Shown: positions 26,936-35,582, counted from the stretch's first letter. The stretch: DNA of 64,000 nucleotides from Novosphingobium rosa NBRC 15208 (GCF_001598555.1 NZ_BCZE01000009.1:62001-126000), one strand, 5' to 3'. Notes: generated from the letters alone by a model not told the origin. A program made the numbers and translations.

Positions 26936-27126
26936 CAGAAAGCTCCTCGTCCACACTTGCCCTGCAGGGAAGATCAATGGGGGAAAACCTATCCCTTTCG
27001 GCTGAACCGTGGATGAAGCGTTTTGTCAGCCTTCTGCCCCTGCGGGCAGGGGGGGCATGGCGTGGAACAAAGCCCTGCGCGCGGCGCTTTCGAAAGGGAA
27101 GATCAACCATAAAGGGTCGTGATATC

Positions 27127-28239
27127 ATGAAGAAAGAGCTTGTCCTCTGGCCGCTGACCCTGCTGGCTTGCGCTTGCGACAATGGCTCGGGGCAGGCGGC
27201 AGGGCAGGCCCAGCAGAGCTCTCCATCGGCTGGATCGAGCGCCGCGCCCGCTGCCGATCCGCGCGCGGGCGATCTGGCGCGGATCAATCAGGCGCTGCCG
27301 CTGCCAAGCGGCGTGGCGCCCACACCCGCCCCCACGCCCGCCAGGACCGGCACGCAGCCCGCGCCCGATCCCTTTATCATCCGCGCCGAGGTGCTGTTGG
27401 CCCGGGCGCGCTTCTCGCCCGGCGTGATCGACGGCAAGCTGGGCACCAATCTGCGCCATGCCGTCGCCGCCTTCCAGAGCGCGCATGACCTGCCCGGCAA
27501 TGGCGCCATCGATGGCAAGACATGGCAGGCGCTGCTGGCGCAAGCTCAGGGTGGGCGCGGGGTGGCGCAGATCTACACGCTGACGCCTCAGGATGTGCAG
27601 GGGCCTTTCGCGCCCGATGTGGGCGAGGATTTCGTCAAGCTGGCCGCTCTGCCCGGCGGGCCGCAATACAGCACCCCGCTCGAAGCTTTGGCCGAGCGCT
27701 TTCATATGAGCCAGGATCTTCTGAAGGCGCTCAACCCCGGTGTCGATGTCACCAAGGCAGGTCAGCGCCTGCTGGTGGTGGATGCCAATGCGCCCGCTTT
27801 CGCCAAGGGCGATGTGGCGCGGATCGAGGTGGCCAAGGCGGAGGAATCCGTGCGCGCCTATGGCAAGGATGGCACGCTGATCGCCTTTTATCCCGCCACC
27901 GTAGGCTCCACCGAGCGTCCTTCGCCCAGCGGCGATCACAAGGTGGTGGGCGTGGCATGGCACCCCGATTACACCTATGATCCGGCCAAGCTGAAATGGG
28001 GACCGCGCTCGGCGGGCAAGCTGGTGATCAAGCCGGGGCCGAACAATCCGGTCGGCGCGGTGTGGATCGATCTCAACGCACCCAGCTATGGCCTGCACGG
28101 CACGCCCGAACCCGACAACATCGGCAAGACCGCCAGCCACGGCTGCGTGCGCATGACCAATTGGGATGTGCAGGCGCTGGCAGGCGGCGTGCTGCCGGGC
28201 ATTGCCGTGAATTTTCTGGGAAGCCGGGAGGCGGCCTGA
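27127..28239 (+). CDS. L,D-transpeptidase (YkuD) lipoprotein
   Basis: 370 residues. A lipoprotein-type signal (LTLLACAC) is followed by an Ala/Pro-rich linker and a peptidoglycan-binding domain (about 85-140, with ARFSPGVIDGKLGTNLRHAV). A central domain of LysM-like character comes next, then the YkuD domain with HGTPEPDNIGKTASHGCVRM. The catalytic Cys is C340 and the paired His is H338. Such enzymes make 3-3 crosslinks or attach proteins to peptidoglycan in the periplasm. ATG 27127 has AAGGG upstream. It converges on the yezD-like gene, leaving only 5 nt. Confidence 0.9.
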   Translation: MKKELVLWPLTLLACACDNGSGQAAGQAQQSSPSAGSSAAPAADPRAGDLARINQALPLPSGVAPTPAPTPARTGTQPAPDPFIIRAEVLLARARFSPGVIDGKLGTNLRHAVAAFQSAHDLPGNGAIDGKTWQALLAQAQGGRGVAQIYTLTPQDVQGPFAPDVGEDFVKLAALPGGPQYSTPLEALAERFHMSQDLLKALNPGVDVTKAGQRLLVVDANAPAFAKGDVARIEVAKAEESVRAYGKDGTLIAFYPATVGSTERPSPSGDHKVVGVAWHPDYTYDPAKLKWGPRSAGKLVIKPGPNNPVGAVWIDLNAPSYGLHGTPEPDNIGKTASHGCVRMTNWDVQALAGGVLPGIAVNFLGSREAA

Positions 28240-28244
28240 TCCTT

Positions 28245-28433
28245 TCAGACGAAGCGTTTTTTCTCCGTAACATCGATCTGCACCACTTTGCCCGCGTGGA
28301 TGGTGATCGCAATATGGCCATAGTCCAGCCGCTGGAGGGCGCCGCGCACCTCGGCCAGCGTGGTGTCCAGAGCGTTCACCTTGCTGTCCAGAGCGGCAGA
28401 GGCCACATCAAGGCTCTGGATGGGAATGGTCAT
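28245..28433 (-). CDS. YezD-family (DUF2292) small protein
   Basis: 62 residues. The C-terminal half, ALQRLDYGHIAITIHAGKVV followed by QIDVTEKKR, matches the YezD pattern (LxYGxVxIxxxxGxVVQIxxTEK). In other bacteria YezD-like genes accompany sulfur-acquisition genes. No such genes are near here. ATG 28433 has GGAG 7 nt upstream, better than ATG 28445. A near-consensus TATAAT and two 19-bp palindromes lie upstream. Confidence 0.85.
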   Translation of the reverse strand: MTIPIQSLDVASAALDSKVNALDTTLAEVRGALQRLDYGHIAITIHAGKVVQIDVTEKKRFV

Positions 28434-28467
28434 GATTGTCTCCATCGGGCGGGATCGCCATGGCCAG

Positions 28468-28473
28468 ATTATA
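28468..28473 (-). promoter_or_regulatory. -10 element of the yezD-like gene
   Basis: Perfect TATAAT on the minus strand (ATTATA on plus), 35 nt upstream of ATG 28433. The hexamer about 17 nt further up (TTATTC) is a poor -35, so the promoter may need an activator or be chiefly repressor-controlled. Confidence 0.65.
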
Positions 28474-28492
28474 TCCTACTTTTTAAATAGGA
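28474..28492. promoter_or_regulatory. Operator candidate 1, TCCTA-N9-TAGGA
   Basis: 19 nt, TCCTAC-TTTTTAA-ATAGGA, directly abutting the TATAAT and filling the -35/-10 spacer. It is one of two copies with identical flanks; a bound protein here would block RNA polymerase. Confidence 0.65.
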
Positions 28493-28538
28493 ATAAAGAT
28501 GTTCTGTCAGGCGAGGAAACAAGCGTTGCGGGACAATC

Positions 28539-28557
28539 TCCTACTCGATGAATAGGA
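28539..28557. promoter_or_regulatory. Operator candidate 2, TCCTA-N9-TAGGA
   Basis: 19 nt, TCCTAC-TCGATGA-ATAGGA, centred 65 bp from operator candidate 1. The arms are identical and only the 7-nt middle differs, which is the pattern expected of two binding sites for one dimeric regulator. Confidence 0.65.
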
Positions 28558-28638
28558 AACAAGGCGTCGACGCGGAAGGCGGATTTTGCCCATCCCACCT
28601 TTCCGCGTCGCTTGCATGCGCCTTATCGTATCCGCGCT

Positions 28639-29019
28639 TCAGCTGCCGATCGACTGGCGCTCCACGGAGAGGGCGGTCACGGCATCCCCATCATGGCTGA
28701 CATGGATGGTCCAGCTGACGTCATGCAGCATCTCGTCCACCGCTTCGAAGGAATTGGCGACGCAGGTCATGCGGTCTGCCTGATGCTGCGTGCAGCGGGC
28801 CCCGGCATGGGTCAGCAGCGCGCGGGCGTTGGACAGGGCCGAGCCCTGCGGAATGGCCGCATGCAGCGCGGCTCTGGCATAATCGACGCGCTCCTGCCCG
28901 GCATGGTTGAACTCCAGACCACGGAAGCTGAGCGGCTGGGCCGACACCACGATGGGCGAAGCCATGGCGGGGGCGCTCACCCCCAGCAGCGCGGCGGCGA
29001 GAAGGAAAGCATGGTTCAT
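28639..29019 (-). CDS. Small secreted protein divergent from a LysR gene
   Basis: 126 residues. A signal peptide (LLAAALLGVSAPAMA) is followed by a globular domain of about 105 residues with two cysteines (GARCTQHQADRMTC) that could form a disulphide. No family recognised. GGAG 7 nt before ATG 29019 supports the start. Its promoter region is shared with the LysR gene and contains a T-N11-A palindrome, suggesting LysR control. Confidence 0.65.
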   Translation of the reverse strand: MNHAFLLAAALLGVSAPAMASPIVVSAQPLSFRGLEFNHAGQERVDYARAALHAAIPQGSALSNARALLTHAGARCTQHQADRMTCVANSFEAVDEMLHDVSWTIHVSHDGDAVTALSVERQSIGS

Positions 29020-29103
29020 AACACATCTCCAAAGGCGTTGTATCGCCGAGGTCCGGAATAGGCCCGTGGAGGGGCGGGGGACAGGATCGTCTCGATGTAA
29101 AAA

Positions 29104-29120
29104 TATACCAGATGGGTATA
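29104..29120. promoter_or_regulatory. LysR-type operator candidate
   Basis: Perfect palindrome TATACC-AGATG-GGTATA with a T-N11-A core, as bound by LysR-type regulators. It lies 85 nt from the lysR start and 85 nt from the divergent gene, exactly in the middle. A TATAAT (29117-29122, plus strand) overlaps its right arm, placing it on a -10 element reading towards the lysR gene. Confidence 0.6.
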
Positions 29121-29188
29121 ATGATGGTGGAAATGGCCAGGGATTTGGCGAATAGTGGGAAGATGAAGGGCTTTCATGTCGAGGAAGC

Positions 29189-30118
29189 ATGAACATCGAT
29201 ATCCGCCACCTGCGCTATTTCCGGGCCGTGGCCGAGGAACGCAGCTTCACCCGCGCCGCTGAACGCCTGCATATGGCGCAACCCCCGCTCAGCCGCCGTA
29301 TTCAGGAGCTTGAGGCGGAAATCGGCGCGCTGCTCTTCGAGCGGGAGCAGCGCCCGCTGCGCCTCACCGCCATCGGCCAGTTGCTCTATGAGCAGGCCAG
29401 CATGGTCACCGAAGCGATGGAGCGCCTGCAGGCCGTGGTCCATCAGGCCACGCGGCGGCCCCGCACGCGCTTCACCATCGGCATGGTGCCCTCCACGCTT
29501 TATGTGCGTTTCCCGCAAATCGTCGCGCGTTTTCGCGAGCGCCATCCCGAGATCGATCTGCGGCTGGCCGAAATGGACAGCGCCGAGCAGGCTTCCGCGC
29601 TGGTCGATGGCCGCCTTGATCTGGGCTTCGACCGCATCGCCATCGAAGATCCGCTGATCCGCCATGATGTGATGCGCGAGGAGCCCCTGTGGGTGGCCCT
29701 GCCGGAAAGCGATCCGCTGCTGGCGGAAGGGCGCGCGGTGGCGCTGGCCGAACTGGCGCCGCGCCCGCAGCTGCTCTATCCCAAGCGGCCGCGCCCCGGC
29801 TATGCCGATCATGTGCTCAAAGCGTTTCGCGAGCGCGATCTCACCCCGCAATCCATCACCGAGTTGCGTGAATTGCAAACGGCGCTGGTGATGGTGGCGG
29901 CGGGGGGCGGCGTCTGCATCGTGCCGGATACGGTCAGGCTGGCGGGCAGGCCCGGCGTGGGTTTCGCGCCGCTGGTCGAGGATCTGCGCGTGCCGCTGCT
30001 GATCCGCTTCCGCAAGCATGACCGTTCCCCGGCGCTGCGGGCCTTTATGGAGGTCTATGCCGAACTGCATCGCGAATGGGGCTGGCCCTTTCCCGATGCG
30101 CTGGCCGGGGTCTTATAG
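29189..30118 (+). CDS. LysR-family transcriptional regulator
   Basis: 309 residues. The N-terminal winged HTH spans residues 4-63 (LRYFRAVAEERSFTRAAERL, HMAQPPLSRRIQELE). A linker helix leads to the periplasmic-binding-protein-like effector domain (about 90-300). The closest style is the BenM/CatM/CbbR-like aromatic or amino-acid responsive group, but the effector cannot be assigned. It is divergent from a small secreted protein gene and ends 2 nt from the convergent GGDEF gene. An operator-like palindrome precedes it. Confidence 0.9.
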   Translation: MNIDIRHLRYFRAVAEERSFTRAAERLHMAQPPLSRRIQELEAEIGALLFEREQRPLRLTAIGQLLYEQASMVTEAMERLQAVVHQATRRPRTRFTIGMVPSTLYVRFPQIVARFRERHPEIDLRLAEMDSAEQASALVDGRLDLGFDRIAIEDPLIRHDVMREEPLWVALPESDPLLAEGRAVALAELAPRPQLLYPKRPRPGYADHVLKAFRERDLTPQSITELRELQTALVMVAAGGGVCIVPDTVRLAGRPGVGFAPLVEDLRVPLLIRFRKHDRSPALRAFMEVYAELHREWGWPFPDALAGVL

Positions 30119-30120
30119 GA

Positions 30121-31917
30121 TCAGGCCGCGATGGCCAGCCGGTTGCGCCCGCCATCCTTGGCGCGATAGAGCGCGGCATCGGCGCTGCGCAGGATCTGCT
30201 CCACGCTCAGGCCTGCCGTCAGCGGCGCCAGACCCGCGCTGACGGTGACCGACACCGTCTCGCCGGTCAGCGAGCGGCTCTCGCTGTCCGCCAGCCGCAG
30301 TCGCACCCTCTCGCACAGCAACTGCGCCTGATCGAGCGAGGCATGGCGGAACAACACAGCGAATTCCTCGCCGCCCAGCCTTGCGACCATCGGGCCGGCA
30401 CGGTCGCCATGGGGCGCGGTGCCGCGCAGCACGGCGGCAAACAGCGTCAGCACGCGGTCGCCGGTGGCATGGCCGTAGCGGTCGTTGATATGTTTGAAAT
30501 GGTCGAGATCGAACAGCGCCAGACAGCCGCCATGGCCACTGCTCACCGCCGCGTCCAGCGCGGCATCGAAAGCGCGGCGGTTGGCCAGACCCGTCAGCGG
30601 GTCGGTCATGGCCTGACGTTCCAGCTCGTCCATGGCCATGCGGCGGCGGGTGGTGTCGCGGATGATCGAGATCGTGCCATTGGGCCGGCCATCGGCCCCC
30701 GGCGCGGCGCACATATGGCTTTCCATCCAGACCGCGCTGCCGTCCTTGCGGATCAGGCGATATTCCACGCTGATGGTCTGTTCGGGGTTGGCGAGACTGC
30801 GGTGGCGCGCCTCGACCACGGCGGGCAGATCGGCGGCCAGCACGATGTCATAGGCGCAGCGGCCCGTCAGCTCTTCGGGGCGGTAACCCCATTCGCGCAG
30901 CGCGGCAGGCGAGACATAGCGGATCGTGCCCTCGGCCCCCAGACGCATCATCACATCGCTGGTGCGCTCGATGATCAGGCGGTGGAGGGCGTGGGCGGCG
31001 CGGAGCTGCCGAAGCAGGCGCTGGCGGGCCTCCAGCTCTCCGGCCAGCGGCAGCAGGATCACCACCACCGAGGCGAAATAGATCTGCAGCACCTCCAGTC
31101 GTAGCGTCATGGTGGCATGCAGCAGCATCGTCGGCCCCATCCCGGCCAGCGAGCAGCCAAGGCCCACCGCCAGCAGGATCACCACCGAGGCGACAGCCCC
31201 GAAACGCCCCAGCCGGAAGGTGGCCGCCACCATCGGCACGATGGGCAGCACCACCAGCGGCACCACATCCTGCCCGAAGGTGATCGCCGCGCAGAGCGTG
31301 ACAGCACCCAGCAGAGCGGCGGCCTCCAGCGCCTGAGCGTGGCGCACGCTGCGCAGCCAGCTGCCGATCTGTCCGCGCATGGCCAGCAGCAGCGGCGGGG
31401 AAAAGACCACGAAGCCCAGGGCGTGGGCGGTGAACCAGTCGCGCCACGCCGCGCCATAGGGGATGCCCTTGGCCAGATGCGCGCAGAGCGCCCCGGCCAA
31501 TGCGCTGACGGCAGGCACCAGCAGGCCGACGATGAGGATGAAGCGCAAGGCCTCGGTCACCGACTCGAAGCGGCCGAAGCGGGGGTGGGCGCGCTTCATC
31601 AGCCATGCTGCGCCCCAGGCCTCGGCCACGCCGATCAGGGCGAGAGGCAGGGTCAGCCAGCCGCCGAAGCCAAACAGCCCGATCGCCACGCCGCCTGCGG
31701 GCAGGCAGGTGAGCAGCAACTGCCACCAGCGGCGGCGCGGGGTGATCGACAGCAGCGAAAACAGCGCCGCGCCCGCCAGCCAGACAATGGCGACGCCGCC
31801 GTCAAAGCGCGTCAACTGCAGCGCGATGGCGCTGCACAGGAAATAGGCGCCCGCTGCGAAGAGCGCCTTGAACAGCGGAGAGGAAGCAGGGGAGCGGGGC
31901 GACACCGACATGCCCAT
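30121..31917 (-). CDS. Membrane diguanylate cyclase (MASE1-PAS-GGDEF)
   Basis: 598 residues. Eight or so transmembrane helices in residues 15-300 have the look of a MASE1 sensor. A PAS/PAC domain follows (about 310-430, with YVSPAALREWGY and EYRLIRKDGSAVWMESH). The C-terminal GGDEF domain (about 435-595) has an intact catalytic GGEEF, so it should make cyclic-di-GMP from GTP. The usual RxxD inhibitory site upstream reads RAGP, so product inhibition is probably absent. There is no EAL domain. It is convergent with lysR. Confidence 0.9.
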   Translation of the reverse strand: MGMSVSPRSPASSPLFKALFAAGAYFLCSAIALQLTRFDGGVAIVWLAGAALFSLLSITPRRRWWQLLLTCLPAGGVAIGLFGFGGWLTLPLALIGVAEAWGAAWLMKRAHPRFGRFESVTEALRFILIVGLLVPAVSALAGALCAHLAKGIPYGAAWRDWFTAHALGFVVFSPPLLLAMRGQIGSWLRSVRHAQALEAAALLGAVTLCAAITFGQDVVPLVVLPIVPMVAATFRLGRFGAVASVVILLAVGLGCSLAGMGPTMLLHATMTLRLEVLQIYFASVVVILLPLAGELEARQRLLRQLRAAHALHRLIIERTSDVMMRLGAEGTIRYVSPAALREWGYRPEELTGRCAYDIVLAADLPAVVEARHRSLANPEQTISVEYRLIRKDGSAVWMESHMCAAPGADGRPNGTISIIRDTTRRRMAMDELERQAMTDPLTGLANRRAFDAALDAAVSSGHGGCLALFDLDHFKHINDRYGHATGDRVLTLFAAVLRGTAPHGDRAGPMVARLGGEEFAVLFRHASLDQAQLLCERVRLRLADSESRSLTGETVSVTVSAGLAPLTAGLSVEQILRSADAALYRAKDGGRNRLAIAA

Positions 31918-31970
31918 TCTCTGCCCGAAAACGGTTAATGAATGCCTCGCAGGCGGTGTAAAGAGGTGTT

Positions 31971-32120
31971 TCAGGCGGGGCCGGGGCCGTCCTGATCGGG
32001 CAGGGGATCGTCCAAAGGCGTCTCTCTGGGCGGCCTCGGGCTATAGGGCACGCCCGAGGGATGCGGCACCTGCGGTGCATCCGGCTGAGGGCCGTTCGGC
32101 GGTTCGGGGGTGGTGGCCAT
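31971..32120 (-). CDS. Small proline-rich protein
   Basis: 49 residues, read MATTPEPPNGPQPD at the start and ending QDGPGPA. It is about one-third proline, acidic and without a membrane segment, so probably disordered. AGGAG 7 nt upstream of ATG 32120 is a strong ribosome binding site and argues that it is real. It lies between the response-regulator gene and the GGDEF gene on the same strand. No family recognised. Confidence 0.5.
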   Translation of the reverse strand: MATTPEPPNGPQPDAPQVPHPSGVPYSPRPPRETPLDDPLPDQDGPGPA

Positions 32121-32158
32121 GGTGGTTCTCCTGCCTGGCATCTTGAGGGCTTCTGGCG

Positions 32159-32536
32159 TCAGCGGCCCAGCAGGGCCCTGACCTCATGGATCACATCGCC
32201 CTGCGAATAGGGCTTAGGCAGGAAGCGCCCGTCTTCGGGCATATCCTCGCCGCTCACCTTCTGCTGGCCCGAGGTCAGCAGCAGGCGGATGCCCGGCCAG
32301 CGGCGATGCACCAGCTCGGCCAGTTCGACGCCGTTCATGCTGCCGGGCATATCGATGTCGCTGAAGATCAGCCGCACATCGGGGGCCTGCTCCAGCAGGG
32401 CGATGGCCTCGTCGGCGCTGGCGGCTTCCAGCACGCGGTAACCTTGATCCTCGAGGAGGTCGACGCCGTTCATGCGGATCATCGGCTCGTCCTCAACCAC
32501 CAGCACCATCGTGCTTCCATCGGTTGTCTGGCCCAT
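32159..32536 (-). CDS. Single-domain response regulator
   Basis: 125 residues, a bare receiver domain. E15/D16 bind metal, D60 in FSDIDMPG is the phosphoacceptor, T88 (LLLTSG) and K108 (FLPKPY) complete the switch. No output domain. The KPY ending and LTSGQQ pattern resemble stand-alone receivers used with alphaproteobacterial HWE/FixL-type kinases. No kinase is adjacent; the MASE1-GGDEF protein is nearby but has no kinase domain. Confidence 0.9.
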   Translation of the reverse strand: MGQTTDGSTMVLVVEDEPMIRMNGVDLLEDQGYRVLEAASADEAIALLEQAPDVRLIFSDIDMPGSMNGVELAELVHRRWPGIRLLLTSGQQKVSGEDMPEDGRFLPKPYSQGDVIHEVRALLGR

Positions 32537-32634
32537 AACCGTTCTCCTGCCTGTGTGGCCAAGCCCCGGTCAGGGCGTGGGTCTGGACTGTTGCGAACGC
32601 CTGAGACGGCGTGAGGATGCATCGCGCCTTAACT

Positions 32635-33537
32635 TTATTCCGCCTCTCTTGGCGTGGCGTGACGCTGAAGCTCGCAATTCAGCTCGGCGCCGAAGAGCAG
32701 CACATAGATCGAGAGATAGAGCCATGTCAGCAGCACCACCGGCGCGCTGAGCGAGCCATACGTGGCGCTGTAATTGCCAAAACGCGCGACATAGACGCCA
32801 AAGCCCAGAGCCAGCAGCATCCAGCAGACGGACGCCAGCAAAGAGCCCGGATTGAGCCACACCCAGCGCGCATGACGGCGCGATGGGCCATAGCGATACA
32901 GGATCGCCGAGGCCGCCGTGCCGCTCAGGCCAAGGATGCCATAGGTGGTCAGCTTGCCCAGCACCAGCAGTACGATGGGCGCGCCGGGCACCAGTCTTTG
33001 CAGATGCCCCAGCGCCGTGATCGCCACCATGGCCACGATCACGGTCAGCACCGCCAGCCCGGTGGTGCCGATGGCCAGCAGGGTGACGAGAATGTAGCTG
33101 CGCCGCTCCTTCACCTCATAGGCGATGTTGAGCGCGGTGATGATCGACCCGGCGCCGTTGCGCGCGGCAAACAGCGCCAGCGCCAGCGCGAAAATCGCGC
33201 CAAAGCCCTTCTTGCCGCTGGAGGTCTGGACCACCTCCATCAACTGCTGCCCCACGAAATGCGAGGCATCGGGCGGCATCACCGATGTCAGCGCCTTCAT
33301 GTCACGCACCACCGTGTCCGGATCGGCGACCAGCCCATAGGTCAGCACCACCGCGCCCAGCAGAGGCACCAGCGCCAGAAAGGCGTAAAAGGCCACGCCC
33401 GCCGAGATCAGCGCGATGTTGTCATTGCTGGCTTCCTGCCAGCTGTCCCACAGGGCCTTGCGCCAGGCTTTGGGGGAAAGCCGGCGGAAGGTTTCGGCCT
33501 GCGTTTCGTGAGCCGGTGCCCCTTCGCTCCTGTCCAT
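32635..33537 (-). CDS. YihY/BrkB-family membrane protein
   Basis: 300 residues with about six transmembrane helices. Diagnostic stretches are NDNIALISAGVAFYAFLALVP, the PVVLLTWLYLSIYVLLFGAE block and NCELQRH at the C-terminus. The family was once called 'ribonuclease BN' in error; its true role (perhaps envelope transport) is unknown. It is separated from the response-regulator gene by about 100 nt. Confidence 0.9.
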   Translation of the reverse strand: MDRSEGAPAHETQAETFRRLSPKAWRKALWDSWQEASNDNIALISAGVAFYAFLALVPLLGAVVLTYGLVADPDTVVRDMKALTSVMPPDASHFVGQQLMEVVQTSSGKKGFGAIFALALALFAARNGAGSIITALNIAYEVKERRSYILVTLLAIGTTGLAVLTVIVAMVAITALGHLQRLVPGAPIVLLVLGKLTTYGILGLSGTAASAILYRYGPSRRHARWVWLNPGSLLASVCWMLLALGFGVYVARFGNYSATYGSLSAPVVLLTWLYLSIYVLLFGAELNCELQRHATPREAE

Positions 33538-33653
33538 CGATGGCTGCCCCTGTTGTGATCGCTTGGTGGCATCGCCCCGATGCCTGTCCTCTCTTCAATG
33601 CCGGGGGGCGGGTTTGGGTTCCATTTCATGATATTGCGCTAGGATCATCGCTT

Positions 33654-34685
33654 TCACGCGCGATGCGCCTGCCGTTCCGACCGCTGGCGGATGACCTTGA
33701 GCACCACGCCGTGGAAGTCATTGAGGAACAGATGGCCCCACAGGTCGCAATAGGCGTTGATGGGGGTGGCGATGCGGTAGCGGGTGGTCAGCGTCAGCCG
33801 CGTGCGGTTTCCGGGCAGGGGAGAGAGCCGGTATTGCCCGCCCAGCAGCTTGAGATAGGGGCTGTCCACCTTGATATGCCCCTCCACGGCCTTGGGGATC
33901 GAGGCAGGGCCGAAGCGGAAGGTCCAGTCGAGCGCGCGATCCTGCTGCCAGCCGGTGACGATTTCCTCGAAGGTGACGCCCTTGGTCCAGTGCAGATGGC
34001 GCACCGCGCCAATGCCTTGCCCGTCGATACGGGCATCGACGGGGCGGGGCACGCCGACGATGCTGTGGCTGAAGGTCCAGCTGCGTTCCTCCGGCCTGAT
34101 GTCGGGGATTTCCACCGTGTTGCGCCAGACCACCTGAGGCGGGGCGTCGATCTCCATCACCGTTTGCACCTGATCCTCCAGCGGCGGCGCCGGAGCCGCC
34201 GGCGCGCCCGGCAGGCCGAAGAGCGGCAGGGCCATGAAGCACGAGGCCACCGAGCGTGAGCGCAGCTTGCGCAGGCACAGAAAGGTCAGCCACGATCCCA
34301 GCGCCGCGCCCGCATAGAAGAAGGGGCTGGCCATCGCCACGCAGATGCCCCCTTCGCGCAGCACCACGAAGGAGAGCACGATGAACAGCGTAATGCAGAT
34401 CCAGCCGATCTTGATATGCCGCTTGAGGCGGCCTTCCCCGCGCGGATCGGCGGCGATGGAGGCCACGCTGGCAATCGCCATGGGGAAGAACAGCAGCCCG
34501 CCGAAGAAGGGCAAAGGGTTGTTCGAAGCATCCCCGCTCCAGATCAGCGCGTACATGATCAGGCCATAGACCAGCGCGGCGGGGATCGCGAAAAGCAGCC
34601 TCTCGGTGATGGACGGGCCGGGGCGGGGCGTTGCGGGATCTGGAGCGGGCGCGTCTGGCGGGGGCATGGGGGGATTGCTTTCCAT
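33654..34685 (-). CDS. Membrane protein with C-terminal SRPBCC-type domain
   Basis: 343 residues. A Pro-rich N-terminus is followed by about four transmembrane helices (residues 28-165). A C-terminal ~170-residue domain starts EDQVQTVMEIDAPPQVVWRN, which is the usual start of SRPBCC/START-like polyketide cyclase folds. Its later IRPEERSWTF, FEEIVTGWQQ and LLGGQYRLSPLPGNRT segments fit that fold. The ligand is unknown. No obvious operon partner. Confidence 0.65.
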   Translation of the reverse strand: MESNPPMPPPDAPAPDPATPRPGPSITERLLFAIPAALVYGLIMYALIWSGDASNNPLPFFGGLLFFPMAIASVASIAADPRGEGRLKRHIKIGWICITLFIVLSFVVLREGGICVAMASPFFYAGAALGSWLTFLCLRKLRSRSVASCFMALPLFGLPGAPAAPAPPLEDQVQTVMEIDAPPQVVWRNTVEIPDIRPEERSWTFSHSIVGVPRPVDARIDGQGIGAVRHLHWTKGVTFEEIVTGWQQDRALDWTFRFGPASIPKAVEGHIKVDSPYLKLLGGQYRLSPLPGNRTRLTLTTRYRIATPINAYCDLWGHLFLNDFHGVVLKVIRQRSERQAHRA

Positions 34686-34750
34686 CTGTCAGGCCGGCGG
34701 GCCGCCAGTGTGAAGCAAAGGCCGGAAGACAGGCAACAGAAAAGCCCAAC

Positions 34751-34781
34751 AAAAAAGGCGGTGACCGAAGCCACCGCCTTT
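34751..34781 (-). terminator. Intrinsic terminator after rpsD
   Basis: On the minus strand a 10-bp stem AAAGGCGGTG/CACCGCCTTT with an 8-nt loop is followed by TTT, 31 nt beyond the rpsD stop. Confidence 0.88.
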
Positions 34782-34811
34782 CCTGTTCGTTCCGAAAAGG
34801 AAACCGAAATC

Positions 34812-35423
34812 TTAGCGCGAGTAGAACTCGACGACCAGATTGGGTTCCATCTTCACGGGGTAGGGCACCTCGTCCAGCGTGGGGACGCGGACGAAGGTCG
34901 CCTTGTCGGCCTCGGCGGCCACATAGTCGGGGATTTCGCGCTCGGGCAGAACCTGAGCTTCGGCAATCAGGGCCATTTCCTTGGCCTTCTTGCCGAGCGA
35001 GATCACGTCGCCGGGGCGCACGCGACGCGAAGCGATGTTGCACTTCACGCCGTTCACGAAGATGTGACCGTGCGACACGATCTGACGGGCCGAGAAGATG
35101 GTCGGCGCGAACTTGGCGCGGTACACGACCATGTCCAGACGCTGCTCCAGCAGACCGATCAGGTTCTGGCCGGTGTCGCCCTTCAGGCGCGCGGCTTCCT
35201 GATAGGTGGCCTTGAACTGCTTCTCGGTCACGTCGCCGTAGTAGCCCTTGAGCTTCTGCTTGGCGCGCAGCTGCAGACCGAAGTCCGAAACCTTGCCCTT
35301 GCGGCGCTGGCCGTGCTGGCCCGGGCCGTAGCTGCGGCGGTTGACCGAGCTCTTGGGACGGCCCCAGATGTTCTCGCCAAGGCGGCGATCGATTTTGTAC
35401 TTAGATGCGTGGCGCTTCGACAA
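34812..35423 (-). CDS. rpsD: 30S ribosomal protein S4, TTG start
   Basis: 203 residues. S4 nucleates 16S rRNA folding; it has the N-terminal [20 protein letters not shown], the [10 protein letters not shown] region and the S4 RNA-binding domain ([19 protein letters not shown], then HIFVNG). The frame has no ATG near the conserved start. TTG 35423 with AAGGA 7 nt upstream fits the known N-terminus; the ATG 8 nt upstream is out of frame and stops quickly. It stands alone, not in the alpha operon, as in other Sphingomonadales. Confidence 0.95.
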   Translation of the reverse strand: MSKRHASKYKIDRRLGENIWGRPKSSVNRRSYGPGQHGQRRKGKVSDFGLQLRAKQKLKGYYGDVTEKQFKATYQEAARLKGDTGQNLIGLLEQRLDMVVYRAKFAPTIFSARQIVSHGHIFVNGVKCNIASRRVRPGDVISLGKKAKEMALIAEAQVLPEREIPDYVAAEADKATFVRVPTLDEVPYPVKMEPNLVVEFYSR

Positions 35424-35562
35424 AGGCCATTCCTTCCTATTTGCATGCCCGGCCGATGCTCTTTGCAAGCACCGGGCGCCGGTCTGTTTCATCCGGCGCG
35501 CACCCTGCGAGCGACTCTCGCAGGCGGCCACCGCTTCACCGGAGTGCGGGGCCAATGGAAAG

Positions 35563-35582
35563 GCCCGCCGGTAAGGGCGGGC
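35563..35582 (-). terminator. Probable terminator after the trmJ-like gene
   Basis: A 7-bp GCCCGCC/GGCGGGC stem with a 6-nt loop, followed on the minus strand by CTTTCC. The U-run is weak. It lies between the trmJ-like gene and rpsD. Confidence 0.5.
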
